Assembly: GCA_002104945.1 (NCBI GenBank)
Contig: MCFH01000055.1
Span: forward strand, 1-64,000
Direction of reading: 5' to 3'
Source of the DNA: Piromyces finnis
Lineage: Eukaryota; Neocallimastigomycota; Neocallimastigomycetes; Neocallimastigales; Neocallimastigaceae
Length of the DNA: 64,000 nucleotides
Position numbers and translations under genes: made by a program. Position 1 is the stretch's first letter, and each line of letters starts with the position of its first letter. The notes beneath the pieces were generated by a model. It was not told where the DNA came from. It saw only the letters and a list, made by a program, of their open reading frames with translations, and did not search any database. This document shows, in pieces, positions 1-11,281 of this stretch.

Positions 1-137
1 ATAATATTATTTACTATAATAATACATATTAAATATTATATAAATATTATTTAAATATAAAATAAATATTATTTAAATATAAAGAATTATTTATTTAATT
101 TTTATAATATAAATAGATAATTATCAATTTTAAATAT

Positions 138-556
138 TGAATTTACTATATAAAAAAATGAGTATTAATAATCTCACAAAGAACTTCTTAAAGTTGTTCT
201 TTGTTCAACTTATTTATACTTTCATCTTTAATATAATATTGATATTAATAAAGTATAATAATAATATAATTTAAGTTATACATGTATAATAATATAAATA
301 TAAATATAAATATTAATAAAATATAATAATATATAATATAATTTTCTTTAAATATCGATATTAATAAGTTGTTAAAAATAATATTAATAATTATTTAAAT
401 GAATCATATTTTACTAATTGGTTTGTTTAATATTTATATTAAATAAACTATTATTAGTAAAATATTATTAAATTAATATTTTAATTAATTTAATTAATAA
501 TTTCAAAATTATGAAATTTCATGAAATGTCAAATTTCATGAATTGTGATTTTGACA
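138..556. repeat. Solo LTR, family H, copy 1
   Basis: This segment reappears in reverse orientation at 39353-39830 with high similarity over its whole length, including the stretch around the direct repeats of AAATTTCATGAA and a block reading AATCTCACAAAGAACTTC. One edge reads TGTCAAAATC on the complementary strand and the other edge ends TTCA there, so the ends look like LTR termini (TG...CA). The copy at 39353 carries about 59 extra bases near its middle. No coding region lies next to either copy and I see no matching target duplication, so I call these solo LTRs of an element whose body is absent. Confidence 0.5.
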
Positions 557-612
557 TTAAAATCAGATTTTATATTGACTAATTATTTATAAATTTCATT
601 CTTTATCGGAAA

Positions 613-1075
613 TGACACAAGTTTAAATATACCTTAATTCTAAATAAAATTAGAAAGTGGTATATTCGTGTGTAATTGAATGATTTATTTTTACTTGCTC
701 ACTTGCTCATTCTACAAGTTTTATATATAATTAATAAATATAATTTAAAGTTTTAAAAATATTTTGTTTTATAACATCAGTTTATTTATTTAAAATAAAT
801 AAATATATAATACATCTCGCTATGTATTATAAAAGAAAATATATTAAATATTAATTTATTATTTTATTATTAAAATATTCTAATTTTCCTGGCTAATTAG
901 TAACAGTTTTTAAAATAATGTTTTCTATTTCAATTTATACTATTTAATTACATTTAAGTTTGTTTATAAACAAAAATTGTTTATATTTTACATTTTTAAA
1001 ATTTAATTAAATATTTATATTTTACATTATCTTAATTGTTTGCTATTTTAATTTAATATTAGATTTATAATAAAA
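613..1075 (-). repeat. Degenerate solo LTR, family C type
   Basis: A decayed minus-strand relative of the element C LTR. It keeps the order of recognisable blocks: ACCTTAATTCTA, AGAAAGTGGTATATT, ACTTGCTCATT, ATACATCTCG and TAATTAGTAACAGTTTTT. The ends are approximate. A block of about 44 bases just before it (569-612) is repeated just before the next LTR (1090-1133). Confidence 0.45.
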
Positions 1076-1133
1076 TTTTTAAGTCAGAGTTTATATTGAT
1101 TGATTATTTATAAATTTTATTCTTTATTAGAAA

Positions 1134-1542
1134 TGATACGGTAAGAATATTATCTTAATTCTATAAATGAAATATAGAAAGTGATAATATCTGTATCTAA
1201 AAAAAATATTTAATAAATAAAAAATAAAGAAAATGAAAATAAATGGTTTTTATACTTGTTCATTTTCAAGTATTAGTTAGTTTTATAAAATAAATTTATT
1301 TAATTATAAATTTTGATATTTAATAGCTCTCGTATTATTAAATATATATATATATTTTATTATTAATACATCTCGTATGTATATGAACATAATTATAAAT
1401 ATTATTTTAATAAATTTAATATTATTATCTAATTTTAACGGATTATTAGGAACATCTTTTAAAATGAATGTTTTCTATTACTATTTATACAAAATTATTA
1501 TTTTAAAGTATAACTATAAACAAATATAAACTATTTAATTTA

Positions 1543-1573
<31 letters not shown>

Positions 1574-1640
1574 TTTACATTTATAATTTTTAATTTAATA
1601 ATTTTATACATGTTAAATATTTTAATTTTTATCTTTGTTT

Positions 1641-1670
<30 letters not shown>
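1134..1670 (-). repeat. Solo LTR, family C type, minus orientation
   Basis: Begins TGATACG and follows the reverse complement of the element C LTR closely: ATTATCTTAATTC, AGAAAGTGATAATAT, CTTGTTCATTTTCAAGTATT, ATACATCTCGTATGTATATG, GGATTATTAGGAAC and TTATACATGTTAAATATTT. The far end runs into an ATT microsatellite, which is also present, much shorter, at the same place in the element C LTR. The array has therefore expanded inside or at the edge of the LTR. Confidence 0.65.
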
Positions 1671-1848
<178 letters not shown>

Positions 1849-2799
1849 GTTAAGGATCTAAGATGAATTTAGGTAAGTTAGGTCAGAATGCCCTAACCCT
1901 ACTTATTAATTTAATATAAATTATGTATTATTATAATACTTTTATTTATTAATAAATTTATTAATACATCTTATTAACCAAATATTTTATTAATTCACTA
2001 AGTAGAGTTATCAAACTTAATGATTTCTCGAAAAGTTCAATTGTTGAATCAATTTCGAGTATTTATAATTTTTAAATCAATTAATAAATGATTAATCTAT
2101 TTAATAAGTTACATTAATTATAAAATACATGATTTCAATTTTAATATAATTAACTATTCTATAAATTAAAATATATTAAATATTTATATAATGATTTTAA
2201 GCTTATGACTTGCCTTTATTTAATTGCTTAAACCATTTCAATCATTTGAGGGAGGAATGACTAACTATTTCATTTATTTAAATTTCCTTCCACATCAAAT
2301 GAACAAAGAGATATTATTTAAACTTTAATAAATATAAAATCTTAATAATTATAATTAATAGAAATCTCTAAAAATATTGTTTAATAATGTTTTATAAAAT
2401 TATTACTCCTAATTAATTAAATGTATAAAACATTATTTAAATAAATTATCATGAATCCACTAATATTCATGACATTTGTAAAAGTTTTACTAAACTTATA
2501 ATTTAATATTAAAATATTAAATTAAATAAAAGGTTAAAAGATAACTAGGTTAGAAAAAAAAATGTTTTATTAAAATAATCTTAATTGATTTATAAATGAA
2601 TAATTAAATTATATATTATGGTTAAAATAATTTCTTTTATTTTATTTAATGATATAGTGCTAAAATATATAATAATAAGATTATTTAGTAGTGATACTCA
2701 TTAAGTATTAATTATTATTAATAGTTAATAATTTATAGTTAATAATCTTTAGTTAATAATTTATAGTTAATAATTTAATAATTTATGGTTAATAATTTT
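1849..2799. other. AT-rich spacer, no gene seen
   Basis: No coding frame, RNA gene or complete element is visible. Near 1866-1905 there is a short non-simple block (TAGGTCAG...CCCTAACCCTACTTATTAAT). An inverted relative occurs at about 53118-53145, also next to an AAT/ATT array. The stretch 2700-2800 is a run of degenerate AGTTAATAATTTAT repeats. Confidence 0.6.
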
Positions 2800-3606
2800 T
2801 GGTTAATAATCTTTACAAAGATTTTAATTTCATAAATTATTCTAAACTATTTATACTATTTGTAATTTTACATTTAATAATAAAATAACTTTTCAATACA
2901 TGATTATATTCATAATATATTTTATAATACTTAAACTAAACTTAAGACTTATTCCTAATTATTAAAAAATAACTATTGTTTATAATATTCATAATATTAA
3001 TTATTTCTTGATTATAATATAATTCATTGAATATAATATTAATAATTATAATCCTCTAGTTCAAAGATTATAAATTATGTTATTGAAATAATTATTATAA
3101 AATAAAGTTAATTAGTTCCGGAAAATAATTTTAATTTAATTAAACAATAATTTTTATACTTTGAGTGAATGATTTATGTTTGATATATCAGGGGTGATCA
3201 TTCTCTGAATAAACAATTAATCATTGCTAACAAAATATCTTTAAATTGGAATATCTCGTGAACCAGCAGAGATATTGACCTGATTTTAAGATATGTTGTT
3301 TGTCTCGAGCGTGGCTTTCTAACGAACGTAATTATAACCAAAATATTTTTATTCAAAAATCGTCATTCGTTGAGGAGATACGCGTGTTTTTCCTTATTCC
3401 ATTTTAACGATAAGGGTTAAAGTTATTTATTATAAAAATTATTAAGGGTTAAGGTCATATTTTAACCTTTTCTAAATTTTTAAATATTTCTTAATAAAAT
3501 TTTATAATTTATTTGAAAATAAAATATTTGTTGATTTTGAATTTTCATAAGTGATTTCACAATTCCAAGTGATCTTGAAATTGTAATTTTACTAGTATTC
3601 GTGACA
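2800..3606. repeat. Dispersed non-coding repeat R1, copy 1
   Basis: Read by eye, this block is collinear with 59225-59940. Shared landmarks are TTGAAATAATTATTATAAAA, GTGATCATTCTCTGAAT, a block with AACCAG(C/G)A(G/A)AGATAT, CGTGGCTTTCTAA(C/T)GAACG and ACTAGTATTCGTGACA. A partial inverted copy with the last landmark lies at 40477-40860. No reading frame is conserved. It may be an LTR or body remnant of an uncharacterised element. Confidence 0.55.
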
Positions 3607-3662
3607 ACATTATTGTTATTATTATTAATTTGTAATTTATAAATTTAATTATTTATTTGAAA

Positions 3663-4452
3663 TGATATAATTTGATAATAATCTTAATTTTGAATTTTAC
3701 TTCAATAAGTGATTATTATATTATATCTTGAGTTATAACTATATAAGTTATATGGATTAGAATTTGAAATTGTTTTTATAAAGATTAATAAAATTGTTTT
3801 ATTAAAAACACTAAATTGTTTTATTAGAAACACTCGTTTTTCTAATATTTAAATATTTAAAATTTTATTTAATTAATTATAAAAGTGATTATTAAAATTA
3901 TAATATTTCTTTATTAATAATAATAATAATGATTAAAATAAGAATATTTACATGTATTTATATTTTCTTTTAAATTTAAACTATTTACATTAAAACAATA
4001 AAATTAATAACTATTTACAATAAAAGTAATAAAAGTAATTAGAAATAACAATAAAAGAAATAATTAAAAGTTAAAGAATATAAAAGTTGTTTATTTTACA
4101 ATTAATTAAAGTAATAATTATTTTTAATGTTTTAATAAAGGTGTTTAATTATATTATTTTATAACATGAATTATTATATTTGTTTACTTTTAAAGTGTAA
4201 TTTACTAACGAAGTTATTAAATATTTAATTTAATAATTAATTTAACAAAAGTTATATATTTTGATCTCGATTAATTAAAGTTTATTATTTTCTTTCAATA
4301 ATCAAAATATATGCAGTGTTTAGGATTAATTTTATTTAAGAATTTTGGTAAAGTACTTAATTAAACTATAACTTGTTTTAAGTTACTTTTAGGGTTAACT
4401 TAAAAATCAGGTATAATAATAATTTTATATTTATTAATTTCATTATTTATCA
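3663..4452 (-). repeat. 3' LTR of element A
   Basis: 790 bp, ends TGATATAA and TTATTTATCA, nearly identical to 11282-12071. It is inserted at what looks like the end of an older family C LTR: the sequence just left (3610-3656) resembles the terminal segment of that family. Confidence 0.9.
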
Positions 4453-4467
4453 GTTTCTCGGCCTTTT
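4453..4467 (-). promoter_or_regulatory. Polypurine tract of element A
   Basis: On the minus strand the bases next to the 3' LTR read AAAAGGCCGAGAAAC and then TGATAAAT. A purine-rich run directly before the LTR is the expected start point for plus-strand DNA synthesis. Confidence 0.65.
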
Positions 4468-7400
4468 AAGAATTAACTTCGTCCCTTGAAGTCAAATTTT
4501 GTTCTGGTAGAACGTAAGGAAAAATATTTTTAATATGCACATTTCTATCAAGTAGTTTTCCTGTATGTGGATCTTCAAGTACAACAGTATTAAATTTTTG
4601 TTTATTAACAACTTTATAAGGACCATAAAAATAAGGATTTAATTTACTTCTTCCTATTAATCTTATCATAACATAATCACCTGGTTTATAAGTCTTCTTT
4701 AAAGCTTTGGATAAACCTATTCTATGTTCCCAATATTGATTAGCATGATTAGAATATTCAGTAGCTTGTTTTACCCAATTTTGATGCCTTAAAAATCTTC
4801 GAAAAATATATTCTTCTTCTGTTTCATTAGGATCTTTATAAATATCAGGAAACATTATTTCTAATGGCCATGTGTCTCTTCTACCATATAATAGTTCGAA
4901 ACTACTAAACTTAGTTTTTGAATTTTTGGTGGTTCTAAGTGCCCAAAGTGCAGATGGTAAATATTCATCCCATTCGGATTCATTTTCAATTAAAAGTCTT
5001 AAAGTTTTTCCAATTTCTTTGTTTCTATTTTCAATCATACCATTAGATTGTGGGTGATGAGGAGAAACAAAATGAACCCATGATCCATATAGATCAATCA
5101 TCATTTTAGTAATATCAGACATAAACGAACTTCCATTATCAGTAACAATTATTTCTGGTGGACCGTGTCTTGTTATTACTTCTATTAAAAATTTTATTAC
5201 TTCTTCTGATTTCATATTTGGGATTGCTTTAGCTTCAACCCATTTGGTGAAATAATCAACAAGGGTAATAATATAAGAATTTCCATGTTTAGTAAGTGGT
5301 AATGGACCAACTATATCTAATCCGACTCTAGTAAATGGTTGTTCAATTGGGGTTATATTATCTTCAGTATTTTTAGGTAAAGGCTTAGGTCTACAAAGTT
5401 GACATTTTCTACAGGACTTTACCCACATTCTTACATCATTCCAAATACCAGGCCAATAGTAAGATTTTAAAATTCTATTTGTGGTCTTTTCAGCACCTTC
5501 ATGACCAACAGAATGAGCACGACTAATAATATCCTTTTTATCTTCATCTTTATAAATAACTTTAAGATATAATTCATCCTTTTTGTAATAAAGAGTATTA
5601 TCAACAACTTGATAATTTTTAGTAAAATATTTTTTTATTCCTTCAGGTAGGTCTAAATCTCTTGGATTAAAATCAGATAAAATTGCATAAGCGCAATTTA
5701 CTATTTCATTAGAGTTTTTAGAAGGCAATCTTGAAAGAGCATCAGCAAAAACATTTTTCTTTCCTTTATCATATTTTAATTCAATTTTATATTTATTAAA
5801 TTCTTCAATCCATCTTGCATGTCTACCTTTTGATGGAATATTCTTTTTATAGAATCCAAGTAATGGTTTATGATCGGTAATTAATATGGTAGGATTTTTA
5901 TTACTTATAATATATTGACGAAATTGTAAAATAGCATAATAAATTGCTAATCCTTCAAGATCAGTAACAGAATAATTCTTTTCTGAAGTAGATAAAGTAC
6001 GACTAATACAACAAATTGGATGTTCCAATTTGTCCCCCTCCACCTGTAAGAGTACAGCACCAATGCCATTAGTTGATGCATCAGTACGAATAATAAATTC
6101 TTTATTAAAATCAGGATAACTTAAAATAGGATCACTTAATAGACATTGTCGAATATCTTCAAAAGCATCATTACATTCTTGTGACCAAATATATTCTTGG
6201 TCTTTCTTTAATAAATTAAAAAGAGAACTTGCTCTAATAGAAAAATTTTGAATAAATTTGCGGTAATAACTAGCTAAACCTAGGAATGATCTTAGTTCAT
6301 TAACATTTCTTGGAGCATTCCATAAGGCAATACTTTGAACTTTAGAAGGAACAGTTTTTAATCCATTAGGTGTAAGTACATGTCCTAGTACTTCTACCTT
6401 TTCTTGAAAGAATTTACATTTTTGTAAATTAAGAGAAAGATTATATTTAGATAATATTTCAAAAACTTGTTGTAAATGATAAAGATGTTCTTCAGGTGAT
6501 TTAGAATAAACAACAATATCATCAATATAAACAAAAAGACATTTACCAATTAATGGTAAGAGAATCCTATTCATTTCTCGCTGGAAAGTAGCGGGAGCAT
6601 TAGTTAAACCAAATGGCATTACTTTAAAATTATAATTACCAAATTTTGTTGTAAAAGCAGTTTTTTCAATATCATTTGGATTCATAGGAATTTGATGATA
6701 GCCAGAATATAAATCTAAAGCAGAAAATATTTTTGCACCATTAACAGAAGAAATTAATTCATCAATAAAAGGAAGTGCATAAGAATCCTTAATGGTAATT
6801 TCATTAAGTCTTCTATAATCAATACACATTCTCCATTTACCATTTTTCTTTTGTACAAGCAGAACTGGAAATGACCATGGAGAGTGAGAAGGAGTAATTA
6901 AACCTTTATCAAGTAATGAAAGAATTTCACTTTTTAAAATATCAGCATGTTCCTTAGATAATTTATAAGGTTTTAATTTTATTGGTTTATTAGTAGTAGT
7001 AATTATAGAATGAGGCTCTAGATCCGCAGTAGTTAATTGAGACATTGATGTAGCCATACAATTTTTATATTTATTTATAATATGTTCAAATTTTGATTTA
7101 ATATTATCAGGTGTTGAATTTAAAATTTCTTTTAATGTATCTTGAAATTCTTGGTTTTCTTCTTTTGAAATAATTATAGAATTCATCAAAGGAATATCAT
7201 TAATATCATTATCATTACTATTGATAATATTTGTAATTTTCTTTAAACCTTTTTTGGTTTTTTGATATATATAATCATCATCAGGGTCAATAAATAAACG
7301 GTATTTCTTTTGAATACCTCTTCCAAAAATTATATCAAAGTATGGGTTACTTTGTTCTATAATATAAAATTTTTCTAAAATAGTACAACAATTATTAATA

Positions 7401-8014
7401 TTTATTTTTAAAGTAGTAAAAATATTTGTAGGAACAGTAGTACCATTAGCAATAGTTATATTTTGTTCCTCATCACTTCTTTCAATATTTTTATTAGATA
7501 ATTTATTAAAACCATTTGTAGTAATGATATTGACGTTTGCGCCAGTATCATAAAGGATTTTTAAATATTTTCCATCTATGTCGCCAATTATTAATGGAAT
7601 ATTAGAGTTATTAAAGGAGTACATCACTTTTTCAACTTTGGGTTTACAACCTTGTTCTAATTCTTTTCTAAGCGATGGACTAGCAGAGAGTAATTGAGAA
7701 AGACTTATTTTTGGATATAAATTATTTGCTTCTTTAATTATACTAAATTTATCTTTGGTTTTTAACATTTGTATTTCTGTCATATTTCTTTTTGTAGTTA
7801 CCTTGGGTTTGACAAGATTTTTCTTTACTTTTATTTTATTAGTTTCATTATTATTTTTAAAAGTTTCTTCATTAGTAGAATTGTTAGAATCATTAATTTC
7901 AATAGGTTGGATATGTTCTTTTGTATTCGTAACTTCTTCTAGAGGTATTTCATTGGTATTATTTTGTTCTTCTTCACTTTCTATTTCTGTTTCTTCATTT
8001 GGGATTTCTTCCAT
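4466..8014 (-). CDS. Element A Pol: protease, reverse transcriptase, RNase H, integrase
   Basis: Pol of a Ty3/Gypsy element; it cuts the polyprotein, copies RNA to DNA and integrates the copy. Domains in order (numbering from the first Met): aspartic protease with DTGA at about 156, RT with YIDD at about 496-499, RNase H acidic residues near 645, 687 and 714, integrase zinc finger H834/H838/C868/C871, and catalytic D900, D959, E995 with the canonical 35-residue D-E spacing. The frame stays open upstream of this Met to the gag stop (to about 8317). That upstream part is homologous to the N-terminus of element B Pol (shared SILNQP motif), so the Met at 8014 is probably not the true beginning. 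Where B has ATG (16545-16547), A has AAG (8294-8296). Translation as a Gag-Pol fusion by -1 frameshifting fits best. No stop or frameshift interrupts the frame. Confidence 0.92.
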   Translation of the reverse strand: MEEIPNEETEIESEEEQNNTNEIPLEEVTNTKEHIQPIEINDSNNSTNEETFKNNNETNKIKVKKNLVKPKVTTKRNMTEIQMLKTKDKFSIIKEANNLYPKISLSQLLSASPSLRKELEQGCKPKVEKVMYSFNNSNIPLIIGDIDGKYLKILYDTGANVNIITTNGFNKLSNKNIERSDEEQNITIANGTTVPTNIFTTLKININNCCTILEKFYIIEQSNPYFDIIFGRGIQKKYRLFIDPDDDYIYQKTKKGLKKITNIINSNDNDINDIPLMNSIIISKEENQEFQDTLKEILNSTPDNIKSKFEHIINKYKNCMATSMSQLTTADLEPHSIITTTNKPIKLKPYKLSKEHADILKSEILSLLDKGLITPSHSPWSFPVLLVQKKNGKWRMCIDYRRLNEITIKDSYALPFIDELISSVNGAKIFSALDLYSGYHQIPMNPNDIEKTAFTTKFGNYNFKVMPFGLTNAPATFQREMNRILLPLIGKCLFVYIDDIVVYSKSPEEHLYHLQQVFEILSKYNLSLNLQKCKFFQEKVEVLGHVLTPNGLKTVPSKVQSIALWNAPRNVNELRSFLGLASYYRKFIQNFSIRASSLFNLLKKDQEYIWSQECNDAFEDIRQCLLSDPILSYPDFNKEFIIRTDASTNGIGAVLLQVEGDKLEHPICCISRTLSTSEKNYSVTDLEGLAIYYAILQFRQYIISNKNPTILITDHKPLLGFYKKNIPSKGRHARWIEEFNKYKIELKYDKGKKNVFADALSRLPSKNSNEIVNCAYAILSDFNPRDLDLPEGIKKYFTKNYQVVDNTLYYKKDELYLKVIYKDEDKKDIISRAHSVGHEGAEKTTNRILKSYYWPGIWNDVRMWVKSCRKCQLCRPKPLPKNTEDNITPIEQPFTRVGLDIVGPLPLTKHGNSYIITLVDYFTKWVEAKAIPNMKSEEVIKFLIEVITRHGPPEIIVTDNGSSFMSDITKMMIDLYGSWVHFVSPHHPQSNGMIENRNKEIGKTLRLLIENESEWDEYLPSALWALRTTKNSKTKFSSFELLYGRRDTWPLEIMFPDIYKDPNETEEEYIFRRFLRHQNWVKQATEYSNHANQYWEHRIGLSKALKKTYKPGDYVMIRLIGRSKLNPYFYGPYKVVNKQKFNTVVLEDPHTGKLLDRNVHIKNIFPYVLPEQNLTSRDEVNS

Positions 8015-8284
8015 CTCTTCATCTTTATCTTCACTAATTTTTCTTCTACGAGTATCTCTAATATTCTTCTTTTGTTGTTTTAAATTCCTAATGTTGGGTT
8101 GGTTAAGTATTGAGGGTTTGACAATACTTTTATTATTTGGTGATATTTTATTTTTATCTAGTGTTTTAACATTTATTCTCTTCTTTTGAGCGGCATTTAT
8201 AGAATAATTATTTTCATTAGAGATATTAGAATTTATTTGGGCTTCTTGTACATTTTGTGAATTGTTTGCAATTTTAGTTTTTAT

Positions 8285-8317
8285 GGGAGATTGCTTACTC
8301 CCATTATTTAGTTTAAA
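8285..8317 (-). promoter_or_regulatory. Probable -1 ribosomal frameshift signal, gag-pol of element A
   Basis: The gag frame ends TTA AAC TAA, so the heptamer T TTA AAC (8311-8317) is in the exact phase required for a -1 slip and lies directly before the stop. After six bases, ATGGGAG can pair with CTCCCAT (outer stem) around an 8-base loop. Slipping back one base enters the pol frame, which is open from there. The same heptamer, spacing and GGGAG/CTCCC stem occur in element B. UUUAAAC is a classical eukaryotic slippery sequence; its use here is inferred. Confidence 0.75.
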
Positions 8318-9276
8318 TGATTATATTCATCATCTAATTCTGGACAATCATTCGTAGTATGACCTATTCTTTTACAATTTAAACAAACATTAATTTTTAG
8401 GTCAGCAAGCTTTTGAGTTATTTCTTTTAGTTCATCATCATTATTTTGTGGATATTTTAAGGTACTTCTTCTTTGCTCAACATTTTGACTAATATTATTA
8501 AATCTTGGATAATTATTGTTATTATTATTGTAGTTATTATTTTGAATATTACTATTATAATTATTATTTCTGTAGTTATTAGTATAATTTCTATTATTAT
8601 AATTTTTAAAACTATTTTGGGTGGTATTATTATTATTCATTCGGTTATAACTATTAAAATTATTGGAATATGCTTTATCATTATTTCTTTGAGCATTATT
8701 ATCATTTGGAGACCTTCTAGAATTAATGGAGGTCCTCATTTTGGGTCTATTTTCTTCGACTATGTTATAAATTTTCTCTTTCTTAATAGTAATATTCCTG
8801 GCTTCTTCTAAACTTTTTGGTTCAGCTTCTAATAGTGCCTCATAAGTCTTGGTAAAGTTTCTAAAGGCATTAATATAGTATGATATAATAATTTCATTTG
8901 ACATTTTTAGATTTGTTTTATTTATTAGAGAGTCAAATTTTATATTAAATTCAGATACACTTTCATTTTTCTTTATTGTAATAGTAGATAATTCTAATAA
9001 TCTAGAATTCTTTGGTATGGAACCTCTAAAATGATTTTTAAGGTTTTTGACGATGGTATCATAATCATCTGGTGTCTCTTTATTTAATGCATTAACTACA
9101 ATTGTTCTAGCGGTACCTGTAGTTAATGATATAAGATATTCTAACTTTTCTTGTTCTGGTATCTTATATAAATTACACCAATGTTTAAAAGAAAATTCCC
9201 AATCGTCAAATTCAACCTTTGTTGAACCCAAAATAGGTATTCTATTAAAGGTGATACCTTTAGTAGTATTATCCAT
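8308..9276 (-). CDS. Element A Gag (capsid/nucleocapsid)
   Basis: Structural protein of the virus-like particle, 322 residues. Residues about 15-165 resemble the retrotransposon Gag/capsid fold: they begin with a hydrophobic segment around FDDWEFSFKHWC and continue through helical segments homologous to element B Gag. Residues about 185-275 are an Asn/Tyr/Arg-rich linker. A CCHC zinc knuckle (C-x2-C-x4-H-x4-C, CLNCKRIGH...C) starts at about residue 298 and would bind genomic RNA. The start Met is shared with the element B protein (MDN-x-TK-x-ITFNR). The stop follows the slippery heptamer directly. Confidence 0.88.
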   Translation of the reverse strand: MDNTTKGITFNRIPILGSTKVEFDDWEFSFKHWCNLYKIPEQEKLEYLISLTTGTARTIVVNALNKETPDDYDTIVKNLKNHFRGSIPKNSRLLELSTITIKKNESVSEFNIKFDSLINKTNLKMSNEIIISYYINAFRNFTKTYEALLEAEPKSLEEARNITIKKEKIYNIVEENRPKMRTSINSRRSPNDNNAQRNNDKAYSNNFNSYNRMNNNNTTQNSFKNYNNRNYTNNYRNNNYNSNIQNNNYNNNNNNYPRFNNISQNVEQRRSTLKYPQNNDDELKEITQKLADLKINVCLNCKRIGHTTNDCPELDDEYNHLN

Positions 9277-11281
9277 TATTACTTTTTATTTTTATTTTAT
9301 TTAATTTTATTTTAATATTTTATTTAAAAGTTTTAATTTTATTTGTTTATAATAAGTACAATAATATATTTTTATTTACAATTATTTTTATTTATACTGA
9401 ATTTTTTTTATTTACAATAATATAATTTTATTTACAAGTATTTAGTATTATTTACAATAATTTGTTCACAATAAAATAATTTTATTTACAGATATTTTTT
9501 TTTTTTTTTTTTTTTTTTTATAAGGGATATTAGGTTTTTTTTTTTTATTAATAAAATATACTCTTATATAATGTAGTATGATAGAGAGCAATTTAGTTGT
9601 TATGTGTAGACAGTTATTTTAATTTTATTGTTATTAGGGAACTTTATTCTTGAGAAAATTTTATTAACGTTATGAGTATATTTTATTTATATCAAATTTT
9701 TTTTATATATTAGTATTGTTATTTATAAAGAATAGTTGTTTTTAATGTAAGGTATATATATATATTTTTTTTATTATTACAAAGCAGAAAGATAATATTG
9801 ATTATGTTGTTATAGTACCTTCAGAGTACCCGACAGTTTCGTCACCGTGCCTTTCGACCTCCACTAACTAACCGTCATAAATATTAAGTGGTGTAATATT
9901 TACTTATTAGTTAGCGCTCTACTCCCCCACGATATGTGATAAAACTGCACTCTTACTTACTATAAAACACTTTAATTATCTCAGTAATTAATTAACCGAA
10001 AAGATAAACAAAAGTTATTTTTCGCTGAAAATTAACTAAAAAGACAACTCAATATTATTGCTTTTATTATTTGAAATTTATAACAATACTTTTAATTTTA
10101 TTTAACCGATGATTATATTTTATAATTTTTATTAAATAATTTTTATCTTTAATTTATAAATTATAATTATTAATTTATAATTATAATTTATGTATTTCTT
10201 TTTCTTTTAAAAAAAAATAATTAAATATAAAACTTTATTTACAGGATTTATTTTTCGCTTTTTAGTGCCTTACAACAATTTAATTAACCGGCAAAAGCTA
10301 CTAACTAGAGGTGATATACTAGACCTCAAAATAAATTTAAACTATATATTTTTATGTCGCTTTACCTTCACGACAAACCTTTAGCCTTCGGTGACTAAAG
10401 TTCCTTATTCGCCAGAGTTCACAAAAGTATTCAACTTGAGAGTCCTGTATTGCGTGCTTTTTATCACACTAACAATCCCTTCCCCCAAGTAAGCGTGCTA
10501 TTCACACTCGTCCTACTTTTACAAATACTTCAGTGATTAACAGCTATAGTTTCTAACCGACTGAAACTAGTTAATTATACACTGAAACTCTGTATATGAG
10601 CTCTATACGCTCCTAGTATATTTTTACAAGTATTTTTAATTTATAAAGTTTTATATTTATAATAATTTTTTTTTTTTTTTTTTTTTGTAGTATATATATT
10701 TTTTTTATATATATATACTTATATCTTTATTTATTATTATTTTATTTTATTATATGTTTGTTTTTATGTATATATATCTAATGTATATATACCTATTTTA
10801 TTATTATTATTATTATTAATTATTTTAACTATCTAATTTTATAATATTATTAACTATTTATCTAATCTATGATATTTTTATAAAATTCTTTTCTTATTTA
10901 AAATATTTATATATTTTATATAATATATAATATTTATATATCAATTTGCTATATTAATACTATACTATTAAGTATTATAATTTATTTATTTTATTTTTAA
11001 TGTTATTTTAATAATATTTAAATAATATTTCAATATTGGGTATTGATTTATTATTTTAATATTACTTTATTATTTAATATTTATTAAATTTTAATAAGCT
11101 ATAATTTCTAAATAGATGAAATATTGAGAATATCTAACTATTCTATTAACTATCTATTCTATACTATTATAACTTGATTATTTAATTAATTTCATAAAAT
11201 ATTTTACTATTCTTTATGAAATTTTTATATAAAGAAAATTTTATATTTACCTTATTTTGATTCTCCGGTTCGAAGGACCAT
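9277..11281 (-). other. Long untranslated leader of element A, with a GC-richer core
   Basis: About 2 kb between the 5' LTR and gag, against 0.9 kb in element B. Most is A/T with homopolymer T runs near 9489-9519 and 10668-10687. The parts at about 9815-9965 and 10245-10620 are much less AT-biased and contain no open frame on either strand. Small inverted repeats are visible, for example CTTTAG ... CTAAAG around 10381-10402. The core could be a structured RNA, a packaging region or an inserted non-coding sequence; I do not recognise it. Confidence 0.5.
11262..11280 (-). promoter_or_regulatory. Primer binding site of element A, probably tRNA-Tyr
   Basis: One base inside the 5' LTR the minus strand reads TGGTCCTTCGAACCGG. 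TGG is the complement of a tRNA CCA end. The complement, CCGGTTCGAAGGACCA, fits the 3' end of a eukaryotic tRNA-Tyr, whose 5' end commonly reads CCTTCGA. No tRNA-Tyr gene lies in the window to confirm it. Confidence 0.7.

Noticed and set aside
7755-8189. Hydrophobic frame on the plus strand opposite element A pol
   Set aside because: It is the antisense shadow of a Glu/Lys/Asn-rich coding segment, with no independent support. The same applies to other frames opposite A, B, D, E, F and G coding regions.
8014-8296. Loss of the pol start codon in element A as a disabling mutation
   Set aside because: The in-phase UUUAAAC heptamer and hairpin at the gag stop explain pol expression without a Met, so AAG instead of ATG need not be a defect.
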